Positions 53,825 to 62,615 of a stretch of DNA of 64,000 nucleotides are shown here, piece by piece. The stretch lies in NCBI RefSeq assembly GCF_021372645.1, contig NZ_JAJFUC010000002.1, positions 1-64,000 on the forward strand, written 5' to 3'. Every line of letters starts with the position of its first letter. The first letter of the stretch is position 1. A model generated the notes under the pieces. It was not told the DNA's origin and ran no database searches. It worked only from the letters and a program-made list of their open reading frames with translations. Position numbers and translations under genes: made by a program. The DNA comes from Clostridium sp. GTDB lineage: Bacteria > Bacillota > Clostridia > Clostridiales > Clostridiaceae.

Positions 53825-54028
53825 GAAAAACATTATTTGCACTGTGTCGAAAAATGTAGGTTTAAGCATAATTAAAACTAAGCAGGTAGACCCTTCATTT
53901 TATGCGGATCTACAGGTTTCTTAATGATAAATAATTTTTGACTATCTAGTTACTGTGATAATTGCAAATGATAATTCTATTGCAATAGGTGCTTTTGAGG
54001 CATAACAATATAATTTTCTATAAATAAA

Positions 54029-54068
54029 TACAAGAAGTAATTAAGATAAGTCTTAATTACTTCTTGTA
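54029..54068 (-). terminator. Terminator of the amino-acid permease gene
   Basis: TACAAGAAGTAATTAAGA pairs perfectly with TCTTAATTACTTCTTGTA around TAAG, about 100 bases after the permease stop codon. Confidence 0.75.
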
Positions 54069-54164
54069 CTCTATAATTTAATATGTAAAAATCATTTATG
54101 TTTTTTTAATCAATATGTTTTTATGTATTTTCATTCCAAAGGAGGCATATTCAAAAAAACTCTA

Positions 54165-55571
54165 TTATACAACTTCCTCTGAATCATCTGAGTTTTTTTC
54201 ATTTTGAAGCACACTATGTTTTCTTCCATAAACAACGTATATTAAAACTCCTATAATAAGCCAAACTAAAAAACCTATCCAAGTTTTCATTTGTAATCTA
54301 CTTAATAAAACTATGCAACATATTACAGCTATCGCCGGAGTAAATGGTGCTCCAGGAGTTTTAAAGATTCTCTTAAAATTTGGCATAGTTTTTCTAAGTA
54401 CTATAACAGCAACAGAAACAGCTATGAAACTTAATAATGTTCCTATACTTAAAAATTGTACAATAATATCTAGTGGTAAAAATCCTGCTATTACTGCTGC
54501 CATACTTCCAGTAATTATAGTTGAGATATATGGTGTTTTATGTGTAGAATGTACCTTTGAAAATAATTTTGGTAAAAGTCCATCTCTTGACATAACCATA
54601 AATATTCTAACTTGACCATAAAGCACTACCATGATTGTAGAAATCATTCCAAGTACAGCTCCTGTTCCAACTAACGCGGATCCCCAGTTTATACCTACTC
54701 TTGCTAAAGACCCTGGTACTGCATTTTCTGAAATTATTTCTTGATAAGGAACCATCCCTGTAAGTACAAATGCAACAGAAACATAAAGTATTGTGACTAC
54801 TATTAAACAAATTATAAGTCCTAGCGGAATATCTCTACTGGCATTTTCAGCTTCTTCTGCTGCTGTAGATATAGCATCAAAGCCTATGAAAGAAAAGAAT
54901 ATAGTTGCAGTTGCTGCAAAAATCCCATTAAATCCATGTGGTGCAAAAGGTTGATAGTTAGATGGATTTATATGTGATACGCCAAGAACTACAAATATAA
55001 TAATTATAGCTATTTTTATTCCTACAATTATATTATTAATCTTCGCACTTTCCTTCATACCATAATATAAGATGTAAGTTATCAATGCTATTATTAATAT
55101 AGCTGGTAAATCTACTAACCCACCTTTACTTGGTGATGTAGTAAATGCTTCCGGTAGTGTTATTCCTATTGACTTTAATATACCAACAAAAGTGCCTGAC
55201 CATCCTGATGCAATAGCACTACAAGCAACTAAGTATTCTGCAGTAAGGCACCATCCAATTATCATTGCAATTATTTCACCAAATACTATGTATGAATATG
55301 AATACGTACTTCCTGCAACTGGGAACATGGTTGAAAGTTCACAGTAACATAACGCACAAAGACAAGCTACTATACCTGCGATAATGAATGAAATTATTAC
55401 TGCTGGTCCTGCTAAATGTGCCCCTTCCCCTGTGGCAACAAAGATACCTACTCCTACCACTGCGCCAATACCAAATGCTGCAATGTCCTTAGCTTTAAGA
55501 TTTTTCTTTAATTCCGTCTTCTGTGCACCTTCCAGTATTTGATTTACTGATTTTTTCTTGAAAATGTTCAT
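54165..55571 (-). CDS. APC-superfamily amino-acid permease
   Basis: A 468-residue membrane transporter with about 12-13 hydrophobic helices. The N-terminal signature is AFGIGAVVGVGIFVATGEGAHLAGPAVI, given here only as GIGAVVGVGIFVATG, typical of cationic amino-acid permeases, followed by ISFIIAG and FFSFIGFDAISTAAEEAENASRDIP. The last 30 residues are an acidic cytoplasmic tail. AGGAGG precedes ATG 55571. No T-box or amino-acid riboswitch was found in the leader. Substrate probably basic or neutral amino acids, not determined. Confidence 0.9.
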   Translation of the reverse strand: MNIFKKKSVNQILEGAQKTELKKNLKAKDIAAFGIGAVVGVGIFVATGEGAHLAGPAVIISFIIAGIVACLCALCYCELSTMFPVAGSTYSYSYIVFGEIIAMIIGWCLTAEYLVACSAIASGWSGTFVGILKSIGITLPEAFTTSPSKGGLVDLPAILIIALITYILYYGMKESAKINNIIVGIKIAIIIIFVVLGVSHINPSNYQPFAPHGFNGIFAATATIFFSFIGFDAISTAAEEAENASRDIPLGLIICLIVVTILYVSVAFVLTGMVPYQEIISENAVPGSLARVGINWGSALVGTGAVLGMISTIMVVLYGQVRIFMVMSRDGLLPKLFSKVHSTHKTPYISTIITGSMAAVIAGFLPLDIIVQFLSIGTLLSFIAVSVAVIVLRKTMPNFKRIFKTPGAPFTPAIAVICCIVLLSRLQMKTWIGFLVWLIIGVLIYVVYGRKHSVLQNEKNSDDSEEVV

Positions 55572-56185
55572 AATATCCTCCTATTTATTGATTTGTTCGT
55601 TAAAATTCCCATTTTAATATCCCAGTTCTTTAGAATATTATTATATTTTACTAGAAATTTTAAAAATATACTAAAGCAATTATTATATTATCATATTCTT
55701 ATAATATTAGGCAAGTTGTTAATATTTTGATAATTTAGTTACTTGTATTCACAAATTTTTAACTTAGATAACAAAGGTTAATGAAGATTCTCTATAAAGA
55801 AATAAAACTCACATATGTAATTGGTGTTGGTGTGACAAACGTCTATAGGATTGACATAATATTTGCTTTCAAACAAAGACTCATAAATAGTATCTTTAAA
55901 TCTAATAGTAATTTATTTATCTCCCTTTAGAGTCTTTCTGTAGGTTTTGAACTCAATAAAGTATAGAAATCATTTTTAGTCACATTCTCACCTACTTTAA
56001 GCTATAGTCTGCTAAGTAAATTATATGCTTCAGTAAATTAAATAATTACTTTAATGTATCATTTTTTTTAATTACTGCATAGCTTATAATTAGAAAAATA
56101 AATTTAGTCTGGACTAACAATCTTAACTATTAATAACTATTTTAAGTATGCTAAAAAGAACTAAGTATGAAAGGTGATATATTTT
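55572..56185. other. 614-base region between divergent permease and Nramp genes
   Basis: Contains the promoter and operator of the Nramp gene at its right end. The rest is AT-rich with no convincing frame, RNA or repeat; a short minus-strand frame VTKNDFYTLLSSKPTERL stops without context. Confidence 0.5.
56085..56117 (+). promoter_or_regulatory. Promoter and DtxR/MntR-like operator of the Nramp gene
   Basis: TATAAT at 56085-56090 is followed 13 bases later by TTAGTC-TG-GACTAA (56104-56117), a perfect 6-2-6 palindrome. Its position just downstream of the expected start of transcription is ideal for a metal-dependent repressor. The sequence resembles DtxR/IdeR/MntR-type half-sites (TTAG...CTAA). 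Confidence 0.5.
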
Positions 56186-57493
56186 ATGAAAAACGAAATA
56201 AGCTTAGGAGATATTGATGTATCTTCAGAAAAACTTCTTACTTTGAAAAAAGAAACAAATGATCTGATAAAAAAATCAAATAAATTAAAAGAATTACTAA
56301 AGTTTTTAGGACCTGCTTTTGTTGTTAGTGTTGCATATATCGATCCAGGTAACTTTGCAACTAATATTAGTGGAGGGTCAAAATTTAACTATGTACTCAT
56401 TTGGGTAATTTTGTGGAGTAACTTAATGGCGATATTCTTACAGACTATGTCTGCAAAACTCGGAATAGCTACAGGTCATAATCTCCCTGAAATGTGCGCT
56501 AAGGTATTCCCTAAGTCCGTAAACTGGATATTTTGGATTGTTGCTGAAATTGGCGCTATGGCAACAGATTTGGCAGAGTTCCTCGGTGGAACATTAGGAT
56601 TATATTTATTGTTTCATATACCTATGATATATGCAGGACTTCTTACTGGACTTATAACATTTATAATTTGCTATTTGGAAAAGTATGGTCAGAAAACTAT
56701 TGAAATCATAATATCAATACTTATTGCCGTAATTGGTATTGCATATATAATAGAATTATTTCTTGCTAAACCAAATTGGAGTGCAGTAGGCATTCATACA
56801 ATAATTCCTATGCTACCCGATGGAGAAGCTGTATTAATTGCTGTAGGGATGCTCGGTGCAACAGTTATGCCTCATGTAATATATTTTCACTCGCAGTTAG
56901 TTCAGCACAGAAGTACTGATTCATCAGATAAAGGAAAATTAAAACATCTAAGAATGGAAAAGATAGATATCGCTATCGCTATGAATATTGCTTTTATTGT
57001 TAATGCTGCAATGGTTATAGTATCCGCTGCAGTATTTTATAAAAACGGAATGGAAGTAGATACAATGGAACAGGCTCATCAATCACTACAACCTTTATTA
57101 GGATCTTTATCAAGTGGCGCCTTTGGAATGGCATTACTTGCATCAGGTTTATCATCCTCTGTAGTTGGAACACTGGCAGGACAAACAATTATGAAGGGTT
57201 TTGTTAATTTGAGCATACCTGTAAATGCCAGAAGACTTATAACCATGCTTCCAGCCTTGGTTATAATTGCACTTGGAATTAATCCAATGTACGCTCTTGT
57301 TTTAAGTCAAGTTGCACTTAGTTTTATTCTACCATTCCCAATAATCCAAATGTTGACTATAGCTAAACGTAAAGACTTAATGGGAATTTTAGTTAATAAA
57401 CGCTCTGTGCAATTCTTGGGTGTTCTAATAGCTACATCGATAATAGTACTAAATGTAGTGCTCTTGTACCTAACATTTACAGGTAAGGCTTAA
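56186..57493 (+). CDS. Nramp-type Mn2+/Fe2+ transporter
   Basis: Proton-coupled divalent metal importer with about 11 membrane helices. The metal-binding DPGN motif occurs as YIDPGNFATNISGGS, and the second metal ligand is in TVMPHVIYFHS (AxMPH). The 435-residue length is normal. An in-frame GTG at 56174 lies inside the ribosome site AAAGGTGAT, so ATG 56186 is preferred. Control by a metal-responsive repressor is suggested by the palindrome at 56104. Manganese is the more likely substrate than iron since FeoAB is present, but this is inference. Confidence 0.92.
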   Translation: MKNEISLGDIDVSSEKLLTLKKETNDLIKKSNKLKELLKFLGPAFVVSVAYIDPGNFATNISGGSKFNYVLIWVILWSNLMAIFLQTMSAKLGIATGHNLPEMCAKVFPKSVNWIFWIVAEIGAMATDLAEFLGGTLGLYLLFHIPMIYAGLLTGLITFIICYLEKYGQKTIEIIISILIAVIGIAYIIELFLAKPNWSAVGIHTIIPMLPDGEAVLIAVGMLGATVMPHVIYFHSQLVQHRSTDSSDKGKLKHLRMEKIDIAIAMNIAFIVNAAMVIVSAAVFYKNGMEVDTMEQAHQSLQPLLGSLSSGAFGMALLASGLSSSVVGTLAGQTIMKGFVNLSIPVNARRLITMLPALVIIALGINPMYALVLSQVALSFILPFPIIQMLTIAKRKDLMGILVNKRSVQFLGVLIATSIIVLNVVLLYLTFTGKA

Positions 57494-57689
57494 TATTATA
57501 TTATCTCAAAGATATAAATACGTACCATCTTATATTTAAATCTGCTAATCGAAAAATAATGACTCTTCTCATGTTTATTTCCATAAGTGTTGATTAACCA
57601 AAAAACAGAAATAAAAATATATAAAAAATGAGGTCATTCTGTAGTAATATTAAAGTGCAAACAAAAACAATACTAAGGAGAATGCCCTC
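57494..57689. other. Intergenic region before a transposase-like remnant
   Basis: AT-rich sequence after the Nramp gene with no clear terminator. From about 57630 it reads like the leading end of an insertion sequence running into the truncated ORF at 57690. Confidence 0.4.
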
Positions 57690-57774
57690 ATGAAAAATAC
57701 TACCATTATATTTGATATATTTCAAACATTTTTTAAGTGAAGAAGAAGTAAAGAAGGTAAGTAAAGTTTTATGA
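57690..57774 (+). pseudogene. Truncated, frameshifted transposase-like 5' end
   Basis: Behind CTAAGGAG, ATG 57690 opens MKNTTIIFDIFQTFFK and stops; the next frame continues FLSEEEVKKVSKVL. One base deleted in a T-run explains the break. The style is that of short transposase N-termini in clostridia, but the family is not established. The 95-bp element copy 2 begins 27 bases after it. Confidence 0.4.
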
Positions 57775-57801
57775 TATGTTGATACTGCAAGAAAATTTAC
57801 G

Positions 57802-57896
57802 TTATATAAGTTATGATAATGAAATTATATTGTAGACAGCAACTTCAATCTTAAAAAGTTAATACTACTATAAACTATTTACTGTAACTTATATAG
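57802..57896 (-). mobile_element. 95-bp MITE-like element, copy 2
   Basis: Inverted copy of the 6212-6306 element: same 95-bp length, terminal repeats TTATATAAGTTA and TAACTTATATAG, and about 94% identity by hand alignment with differences at six positions. Identical length and ends argue for recent mobility of a defined unit. It adjoins a transposase-like remnant. Confidence 0.75.
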
Positions 57897-57971
57897 ATAA
57901 TATTTGTCAGCCTTTTGTAGTTTAATCATATCATTAAATCAATATTATAAAAATATACATATTATTATAAT

Positions 57972-58008
57972 AAAAATAATTTTCGTTCGAACGTGAATAA
58001 TTATTTTT
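57972..58008 (+). promoter_or_regulatory. Hairpin with a CGTTCGAACG core upstream of the protease gene
   Basis: AAAAATAATT and AATTATTTTT form an imperfect outer stem around the palindrome CGTTCGAACG. Its position about 50 bases before the protease start could make it a terminator for upstream transcripts or an operator. Confidence 0.35.
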
Positions 58009-58054
58009 ATTTGTAATTTAATAGTTATTTAGATGTTCTATGGAGGATTTAAAA

Positions 58055-59788
58055 ATGGAGTCAAAATATATAGCCCCAGATGATTTTTTAAAAAATCCAG
58101 ATTATTTCAGTTATCTAGTTAAATATCAAGGAGATATTAAACAAGAAATTTCTAAATATTCTGGTTATTATGCAGTAGTTCTGAATGATAGCTATGCAAT
58201 AGTATGTGTACAAATAGAGATTGTACAAAAAGGCTTATATATTAATACAGGTGAACCATATTTTTCAACTATAGTTTCTGTACAATCAGCTGTTTTTTTT
58301 ACACTTCAAGAAACTTCTCCCATTCAAGCTTCTGGAGTTCAGTTTTTACAGCTAGAGTTACCATTAACACTAACTGGAAAAGGAGTAAATGTTGCAATAA
58401 TTGATTCAGGGATAGATTTTCTAAGTGATGAGTTTATGGATTCTAATGGTCAAACACGAATTGAATGCATTTGGGATCAAACAATAACTCCAACTGATAA
58501 AGTTGAAAATAACATGGTGCACTTCGGAACACTATACACAAAAGATCAAATACAAGAAGCAATTAATGCACACAGAGAAGGAAAATCTCCATATGATATA
58601 GTTCCAAGTAAAGATGAGGTTGGACATGGAACAAATATGGCTGGAATAATTGGAGCAACTGGTAAAAACCCTAATTTAAAGGGAATCGCTCCAGAATGTA
58701 ATTTTGTGGTTGTAAAATTACTGATAGATCCAGCATTTAAAAAATGGTTTACTGTAGATGTTCCAGAATTTAATATAACCAGTGTTTTTGCTGCCTTCGA
58801 ATTTTTATATAGGTATGCTTTAAGCAAATATAAACCAATGAGTATATATCTTGCTGTTGGAACTAATTTTGGTAATCATAAAGGAAATGGTATCTTAGAG
58901 CAGTATGTAGATTTTATATGCTTAAATAGTGGTATAGCAGTAGTTACAGGCGCTGGAAATGAAGGTGTAAATGGTGGCCATGCCTCTGGCACAATACCTG
59001 GTGTTAATAGCTCCAGTGTGATGCAACTAACTGTCTCACCAGAACAAAAGGATTTATTGCTTGAAATTTGGGTTGATACTCCAAATATAGCTTCCTTAGA
59101 TGTTATTTCTCCTTCTGGAGAAAATACTCAAATCCTAAATGCTTTAATTAGCATGACTCAATCCTACACCTTCACATTTGAGAAAACAACGGTTACAGTT
59201 AATTATTATTTGCCTGAAGAAAATACTGGTGATGAATTAATCCGTGTTCGATTTTATGATTTGCAGCCTGGTGTATGGAAATTTAGATTAATTGGAGATT
59301 CTATTTTAGATGGTAAATATAATGCTTGGATACCTCAAAAAGGAATATCAATTGATGGTACTAAATTCATACAATCAGATATTTATGGAACAGTTACTAA
59401 TACAGGTACTTCAAAACTTGTGATTACTGTTGCTGCATATAATCAAAATAATAATAATATTTTAGATTATTCAGGTATTGCATTTATTGATAATTATATT
59501 GATATAGTAAATGTTGCTGCTGGTGGCGTAAATGCACTTACTGTGGCTCCTGATAATAAGACTACTGTTGTTAATGGAACTAGTGTATCTGCTGCTATAG
59601 TAGCTGGGACTTGTGCTCTGCTATTTGAGTGGGGAATTGTTAATGGCAATGACCCGCACATGTATTCTCAAACTTTAGTAACATATCTCTCAAGAGGAAC
59701 TATTAAAAGGTCAGGAGATGTATATCCTAATGCACAATGGGGATATGGAATATTAAACATATTGGATATGTTTGAAAATATGTCATAG
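58055..59788 (+). CDS. Csp-type subtilisin-like serine protease
   Basis: Peptidase S8 protein of 577 residues resembling the clostridial germination proteases CspB and CspC. The catalytic triad is intact: Asp117 in IIDSGID, His191 in VGHGTNMAG, Ser510 in NGTSVSAA, so it should be an active protease. There is an N-terminal region of about 100 residues and a beta-rich insert (VMQLTVSPEQKDLLLEIWVD) typical of the group. No signal peptide. GGAGG precedes ATG 58055. It is alone rather than in a cspBAC-like cluster, so its role in germination is not assured. The alternative is a general spore or cytoplasmic protease. Confidence 0.85.
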   Translation: MESKYIAPDDFLKNPDYFSYLVKYQGDIKQEISKYSGYYAVVLNDSYAIVCVQIEIVQKGLYINTGEPYFSTIVSVQSAVFFTLQETSPIQASGVQFLQLELPLTLTGKGVNVAIIDSGIDFLSDEFMDSNGQTRIECIWDQTITPTDKVENNMVHFGTLYTKDQIQEAINAHREGKSPYDIVPSKDEVGHGTNMAGIIGATGKNPNLKGIAPECNFVVVKLLIDPAFKKWFTVDVPEFNITSVFAAFEFLYRYALSKYKPMSIYLAVGTNFGNHKGNGILEQYVDFICLNSGIAVVTGAGNEGVNGGHASGTIPGVNSSSVMQLTVSPEQKDLLLEIWVDTPNIASLDVISPSGENTQILNALISMTQSYTFTFEKTTVTVNYYLPEENTGDELIRVRFYDLQPGVWKFRLIGDSILDGKYNAWIPQKGISIDGTKFIQSDIYGTVTNTGTSKLVITVAAYNQNNNNILDYSGIAFIDNYIDIVNVAAGGVNALTVAPDNKTTVVNGTSVSAAIVAGTCALLFEWGIVNGNDPHMYSQTLVTYLSRGTIKRSGDVYPNAQWGYGILNILDMFENMS

Positions 59789-59805
59789 TCTATTACTTTT
59801 TTAAT

Positions 59806-59872
59806 ATATAAGTTGCGATAATGAACTTATATTACAGTTACTGGCACAGAACTAACACTTAAGGTTAAATAT
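59806..59872 (-). mobile_element. Degenerate relative of the 95-bp element
   Basis: The first 28 bases, TATATAAGTTGCGATAATGA and on, match the end of the 95-bp element with about three changes, and a later stretch AACTAACACTTAAGGTTAAA partly aligns with its middle. The far end is not recognisable. It sits just after the protease gene. Confidence 0.45.
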
Positions 59873-59890
59873 GACTTTTTAACTCAAAAA

Positions 59891-59923
59891 AGAAGCATAT
59901 CCTAATTAATTTGGATATGTTCT
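59891..59923. terminator. Terminator between protease and thioredoxin genes
   Basis: AGAAGCATATCC pairs with GGATATGTTCT with a single bulge, between converging genes. Confidence 0.65.
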
Positions 59924-59973
59924 CTTCTATATTTAATATTGTTATTGAGAGAACCGTATACTAAACTAGTCGC

Positions 59974-60291
59974 CTATAAATATGCCTTTACCTTATTTGT
60001 TATATTTTGTTCTGGCATAAAACCTGCTAAGTTTTCTACTGGAACTCCATCCTTAAATATAATCATAGTTGGAACTGCAGATATTCTATACTTTTGAGCT
60101 ATATTATTATTTTCATCTATGTCTACCTTAAAGAATGTAGCTTTATCTCCCATCTTATTACTAACTCCCTCAAATACTGGAGCTAACATCTTACATGGGC
60201 CACACCAAGTTGCAAAGAAATCAACAACTACTACTCCTTTAGTATTTTCAACATTTTTGACAAATTCATTACTATTTATTACTTTAGCCAT
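59974..60291 (-). CDS. trxA: Thioredoxin
   Basis: A 105-residue disulfide oxidoreductase with the classic active site WCGPC at residues 29-33, preceded by VVVDFFA and followed by KMLAPVFE, and the cis-proline loop SAVPTMIIF. GGAGG is eight bases before ATG 60291, so it starts there rather than at 60306. The reduction partner is not in the window. Whether trxA is the primary gene is not known. Confidence 0.92.
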   Translation of the reverse strand: MAKVINSNEFVKNVENTKGVVVVDFFATWCGPCKMLAPVFEGVSNKMGDKATFFKVDIDENNNIAQKYRISAVPTMIIFKDGVPVENLAGFMPEQNITNKVKAYL

Positions 60292-60395
60292 ATTTAATTC
60301 CTCCATTCATATATTTTAATTCTCCATATCTATATGCTTTAATTATAATTTCATCCTTTAGCTTTCTCTGTCACTTAATCACTTAAGTAATAATC

Positions 60396-60675
60396 TATTT
60401 AATTTTCTAATTGTTTTTTAGTTATTAATTTAGAATGCTCTTCAACAATATATCCATTTTTACTAATAAAAGTTACTATATCTTAAAATAAATTACTTTC
60501 TCTTAATGCCCATATATGAACCCATCCCACCAGAAACATTTATAATATTAAAATCTCGATTTATAAGATTATTGCATGCTCTTGCACTTCTTCTACCAGA
60601 TTGACACATTATATAATATTCCTTGCTTTTATTTAAATATTTATCTGGTTCATTTAAAAGTTCAAGTTCACCCAT
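60396..60675 (-). pseudogene. Truncated rhodanese and adjoining 3' fragment
   Basis: ATG 60675 begins MGELELLNEPDKYLNKSKEY and then CQSGRRSARACNN, which is the second half of a rhodanese domain with its active-site loop CQSGRRS; the first half is absent. It begins four bases after the ABC permease stop codon, so the deletion probably joined the two. After its stop at 60493, a frame continuing DIVTFISKNGYIVEEHSKLI ends near 60396, and may be another gene's tail. Both are probably non-functional. Confidence 0.5.
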
Positions 60676-60678
60676 TGA

Positions 60679-61812
60679 TTAATCTAATGTCTTTTTAAAA
60701 TTTTTCATTGTTAATATAATAATAATAACAGTGATAACCAATAGAGATCTAATTGGATTGATTAAGTAACTTAGCCCAACTCCTTTAATCATTATACCTC
60801 TCAATATTTCTAAGAAATACGTCATAGGTATAATATTGCTAATAGAATATATTATTTTCGGCATAGCTTCTCTTGGAAACATAAATCCTGATAAAATTAC
60901 ACTAGGCAATATCATTGCTACAGCTAACTGCATAGCCTGTAGTTGAGTCTTAGATATTGTAGATATAAACATCCCCATAGCTAGAGAACATATCAAAAAC
61001 AAAGTTCCAAGCAAAGTGAGTAATAAGAAACTTCCCTTTACTCCAACTCCAAATATTATATAACCTAAAAATAATGATAATAGCATATCTAAAAAACCTA
61101 TAATTATATAAGGTATGAGTTTTCCGCCTATTAATTCAAACGGCGTAACTGGGGTCATTATAAGCTGTTCCATTGTACCTTTTTCTCGTTCTCTTACCAT
61201 AGCAAAAGCTGTTAATATGACCGTAATATTTTGCAATATTAAACCTATAACTCCAGGAACATTAAATTTGCTGCTATCTAGTGAAGGATTGTAAAGTAGC
61301 AGTGGTTTAACATTGACTCCTATACTTTGTTGATTTTCTAAACCTGCTTTACTTCTGTCTATCAGCTTTAAGCTACTAGAGTAATTATTTCCAATTAATG
61401 CAGAATAGGACACAGCAGTTCTTGCTATAGTTGGATCAGAACCATCAACAAGTATTTGAACCTCTGAAGTTTCATTTTTCCTCAAAATTTTAGTATAGTT
61501 AGGTGGAATAACTAAGCCTATTTTTACCTTTCCCGAACTAATATAATTTTCTACATCCTCTGCTGAATCTACTTCATCATATAACTTAAAATAATATGAA
61601 TTAGTAAATTTATTTACAAGTTCCCTACTCTCCATAGTTTTACTTCCATCATATACTGCTAAATTAACGCTATTTACATCTGTATTAACAGCAAATCCAA
61701 ATAACAAGAGCATCATTATAGGCATCATGACTGCAATAGCAAGACTAGCTTTATCCCTTTTTATGTGTATAAATTCTTTTTTTGCTATAGTAAACAATCT
61801 TTTTAATTGCAT
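60679..61812 (-). CDS. ABC-2 type transporter permease
   Basis: A 377-residue export permease. An N-terminal helix is followed by a large external domain (about residues 40-170) and five C-terminal helices, including FAMVREREKGTMEQLIMTPVTPFE, shown here as VREREKGTMEQL, the standard motif of YhhJ/YbhR-type drug exporters. Its ATG at 61812 overlaps the last base of the ATPase stop codon, so translation is coupled. With the ATPase and HlyD protein it forms a three-part system of the YbhFGSR type in which one permease may homodimerise. Substrate unknown. Confidence 0.88.
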   Translation of the reverse strand: MQLKRLFTIAKKEFIHIKRDKASLAIAVMMPIMMLLLFGFAVNTDVNSVNLAVYDGSKTMESRELVNKFTNSYYFKLYDEVDSAEDVENYISSGKVKIGLVIPPNYTKILRKNETSEVQILVDGSDPTIARTAVSYSALIGNNYSSSLKLIDRSKAGLENQQSIGVNVKPLLLYNPSLDSSKFNVPGVIGLILQNITVILTAFAMVREREKGTMEQLIMTPVTPFELIGGKLIPYIIIGFLDMLLSLFLGYIIFGVGVKGSFLLLTLLGTLFLICSLAMGMFISTISKTQLQAMQLAVAMILPSVILSGFMFPREAMPKIIYSISNIIPMTYFLEILRGIMIKGVGLSYLINPIRSLLVITVIIIILTMKNFKKTLD

Positions 61813-62600
61813 TATTCCTTCTCCTTATTGCTGAAGGACTTTAACTCATCAAAGGAAGATATTACTTCTTTATTAGAAAATTTCTTAACATAATTTATAA
61901 ATATATCTTCTAGATTATTAGTCTTATGCTCTTTATAAAGGTTATCAGGAGTTTGAATAGTTATAAGCTTACCATTATATATAAAACCTATAATATCACA
62001 TACAGATGCCTCATCCATATAATGGGTAGTAACAAGCACAGTCATGTCATCTCTAACTAAATTAGTTATAGTACTCCAAAAATTTCTTCTTGAAACTGGA
62101 TCTACTCCAGCAGTTGGCTCATCTAATATTAGAAGCTGAGGACTGTGTATAAGAGAGCATCCTAAAGCTAATCTCTGTTTCCATCCTCCAGATAAAGTAC
62201 CTGCAAGACTTTTTTCTTTACCTTCTAAATTTGCCATTTTAATTAATTCCTTTTTTCTATGTTCTAGCTTATCTTTATTTAACATATATATATTTCCATA
62301 AAAGTCTAAATTCTCTTCTACGGTTAAATCCTCATATAGACTAAATTTTTGAGACATATACCCTATACTTTGTTTTATCTTCTCCGATTCTTTTACTAAG
62401 TCATATTCAAGTACCATTCCCTCTCCATATGTGGGTCTTAACACTCCACATATCATCCTTATGGTGGTTGATTTTCCAGAACCATTTGGCCCTAGAAAAC
62501 CAAATATTTTCCCCTTAGGTATATCAAATGATATGTTGTCTACAGCTGTAAAGCTGCCAAATTGTTTTGTAAGGTTTTTTATAGAAATAGCATAGTTCAT
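61812..62600 (-). CDS. ABC transporter ATP-binding protein
   Basis: A 262-residue ATPase with Walker A GPNGSGKSTT, Q-loop region, signature LSGGWKQRLALG, Walker B LLILDEPTAGVDP and the H-loop VTTHYMDEA. It drives the adjacent ABC-2 permease. It follows the HlyD-like gene after 15 bases and overlaps the permease gene by one base. The C-terminal region after residue 220 is a short regulatory tail. Confident family call; the substrate is probably a drug or lipid-like compound. Confidence 0.92.
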   Translation of the reverse strand: MNYAISIKNLTKQFGSFTAVDNISFDIPKGKIFGFLGPNGSGKSTTIRMICGVLRPTYGEGMVLEYDLVKESEKIKQSIGYMSQKFSLYEDLTVEENLDFYGNIYMLNKDKLEHRKKELIKMANLEGKEKSLAGTLSGGWKQRLALGCSLIHSPQLLILDEPTAGVDPVSRRNFWSTITNLVRDDMTVLVTTHYMDEASVCDIIGFIYNGKLITIQTPDNLYKEHKTNNLEDIFINYVKKFSNKEVISSFDELKSFSNKEKE

Positions 62601-62615
62601 AATAGTCCTCCATTA

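Larger units (their letters stand above)
53536..54164. other. Leader and intergenic region upstream of the hydrogenase operon
   Basis: Holds the operon's promoter region (a TATAAT near 53628 on the minus strand), a 20-bp palindrome at 53805-53824, a hairpin GTAGACCC/GGATCTAC (about 53892-53916), and a terminator of the permease gene at 54029-54068. A short frame KKPVDPHKMKGLPA occurs on the minus strand but without a start. No riboswitch class was recognised. Confidence 0.5.

Noticed and set aside
55800..56000. Coding potential on the minus strand between permease and Nramp genes
   Set aside because: The frame VTKNDFYTLLSSKPTERL stops after 18 codons and nothing continues in another frame.
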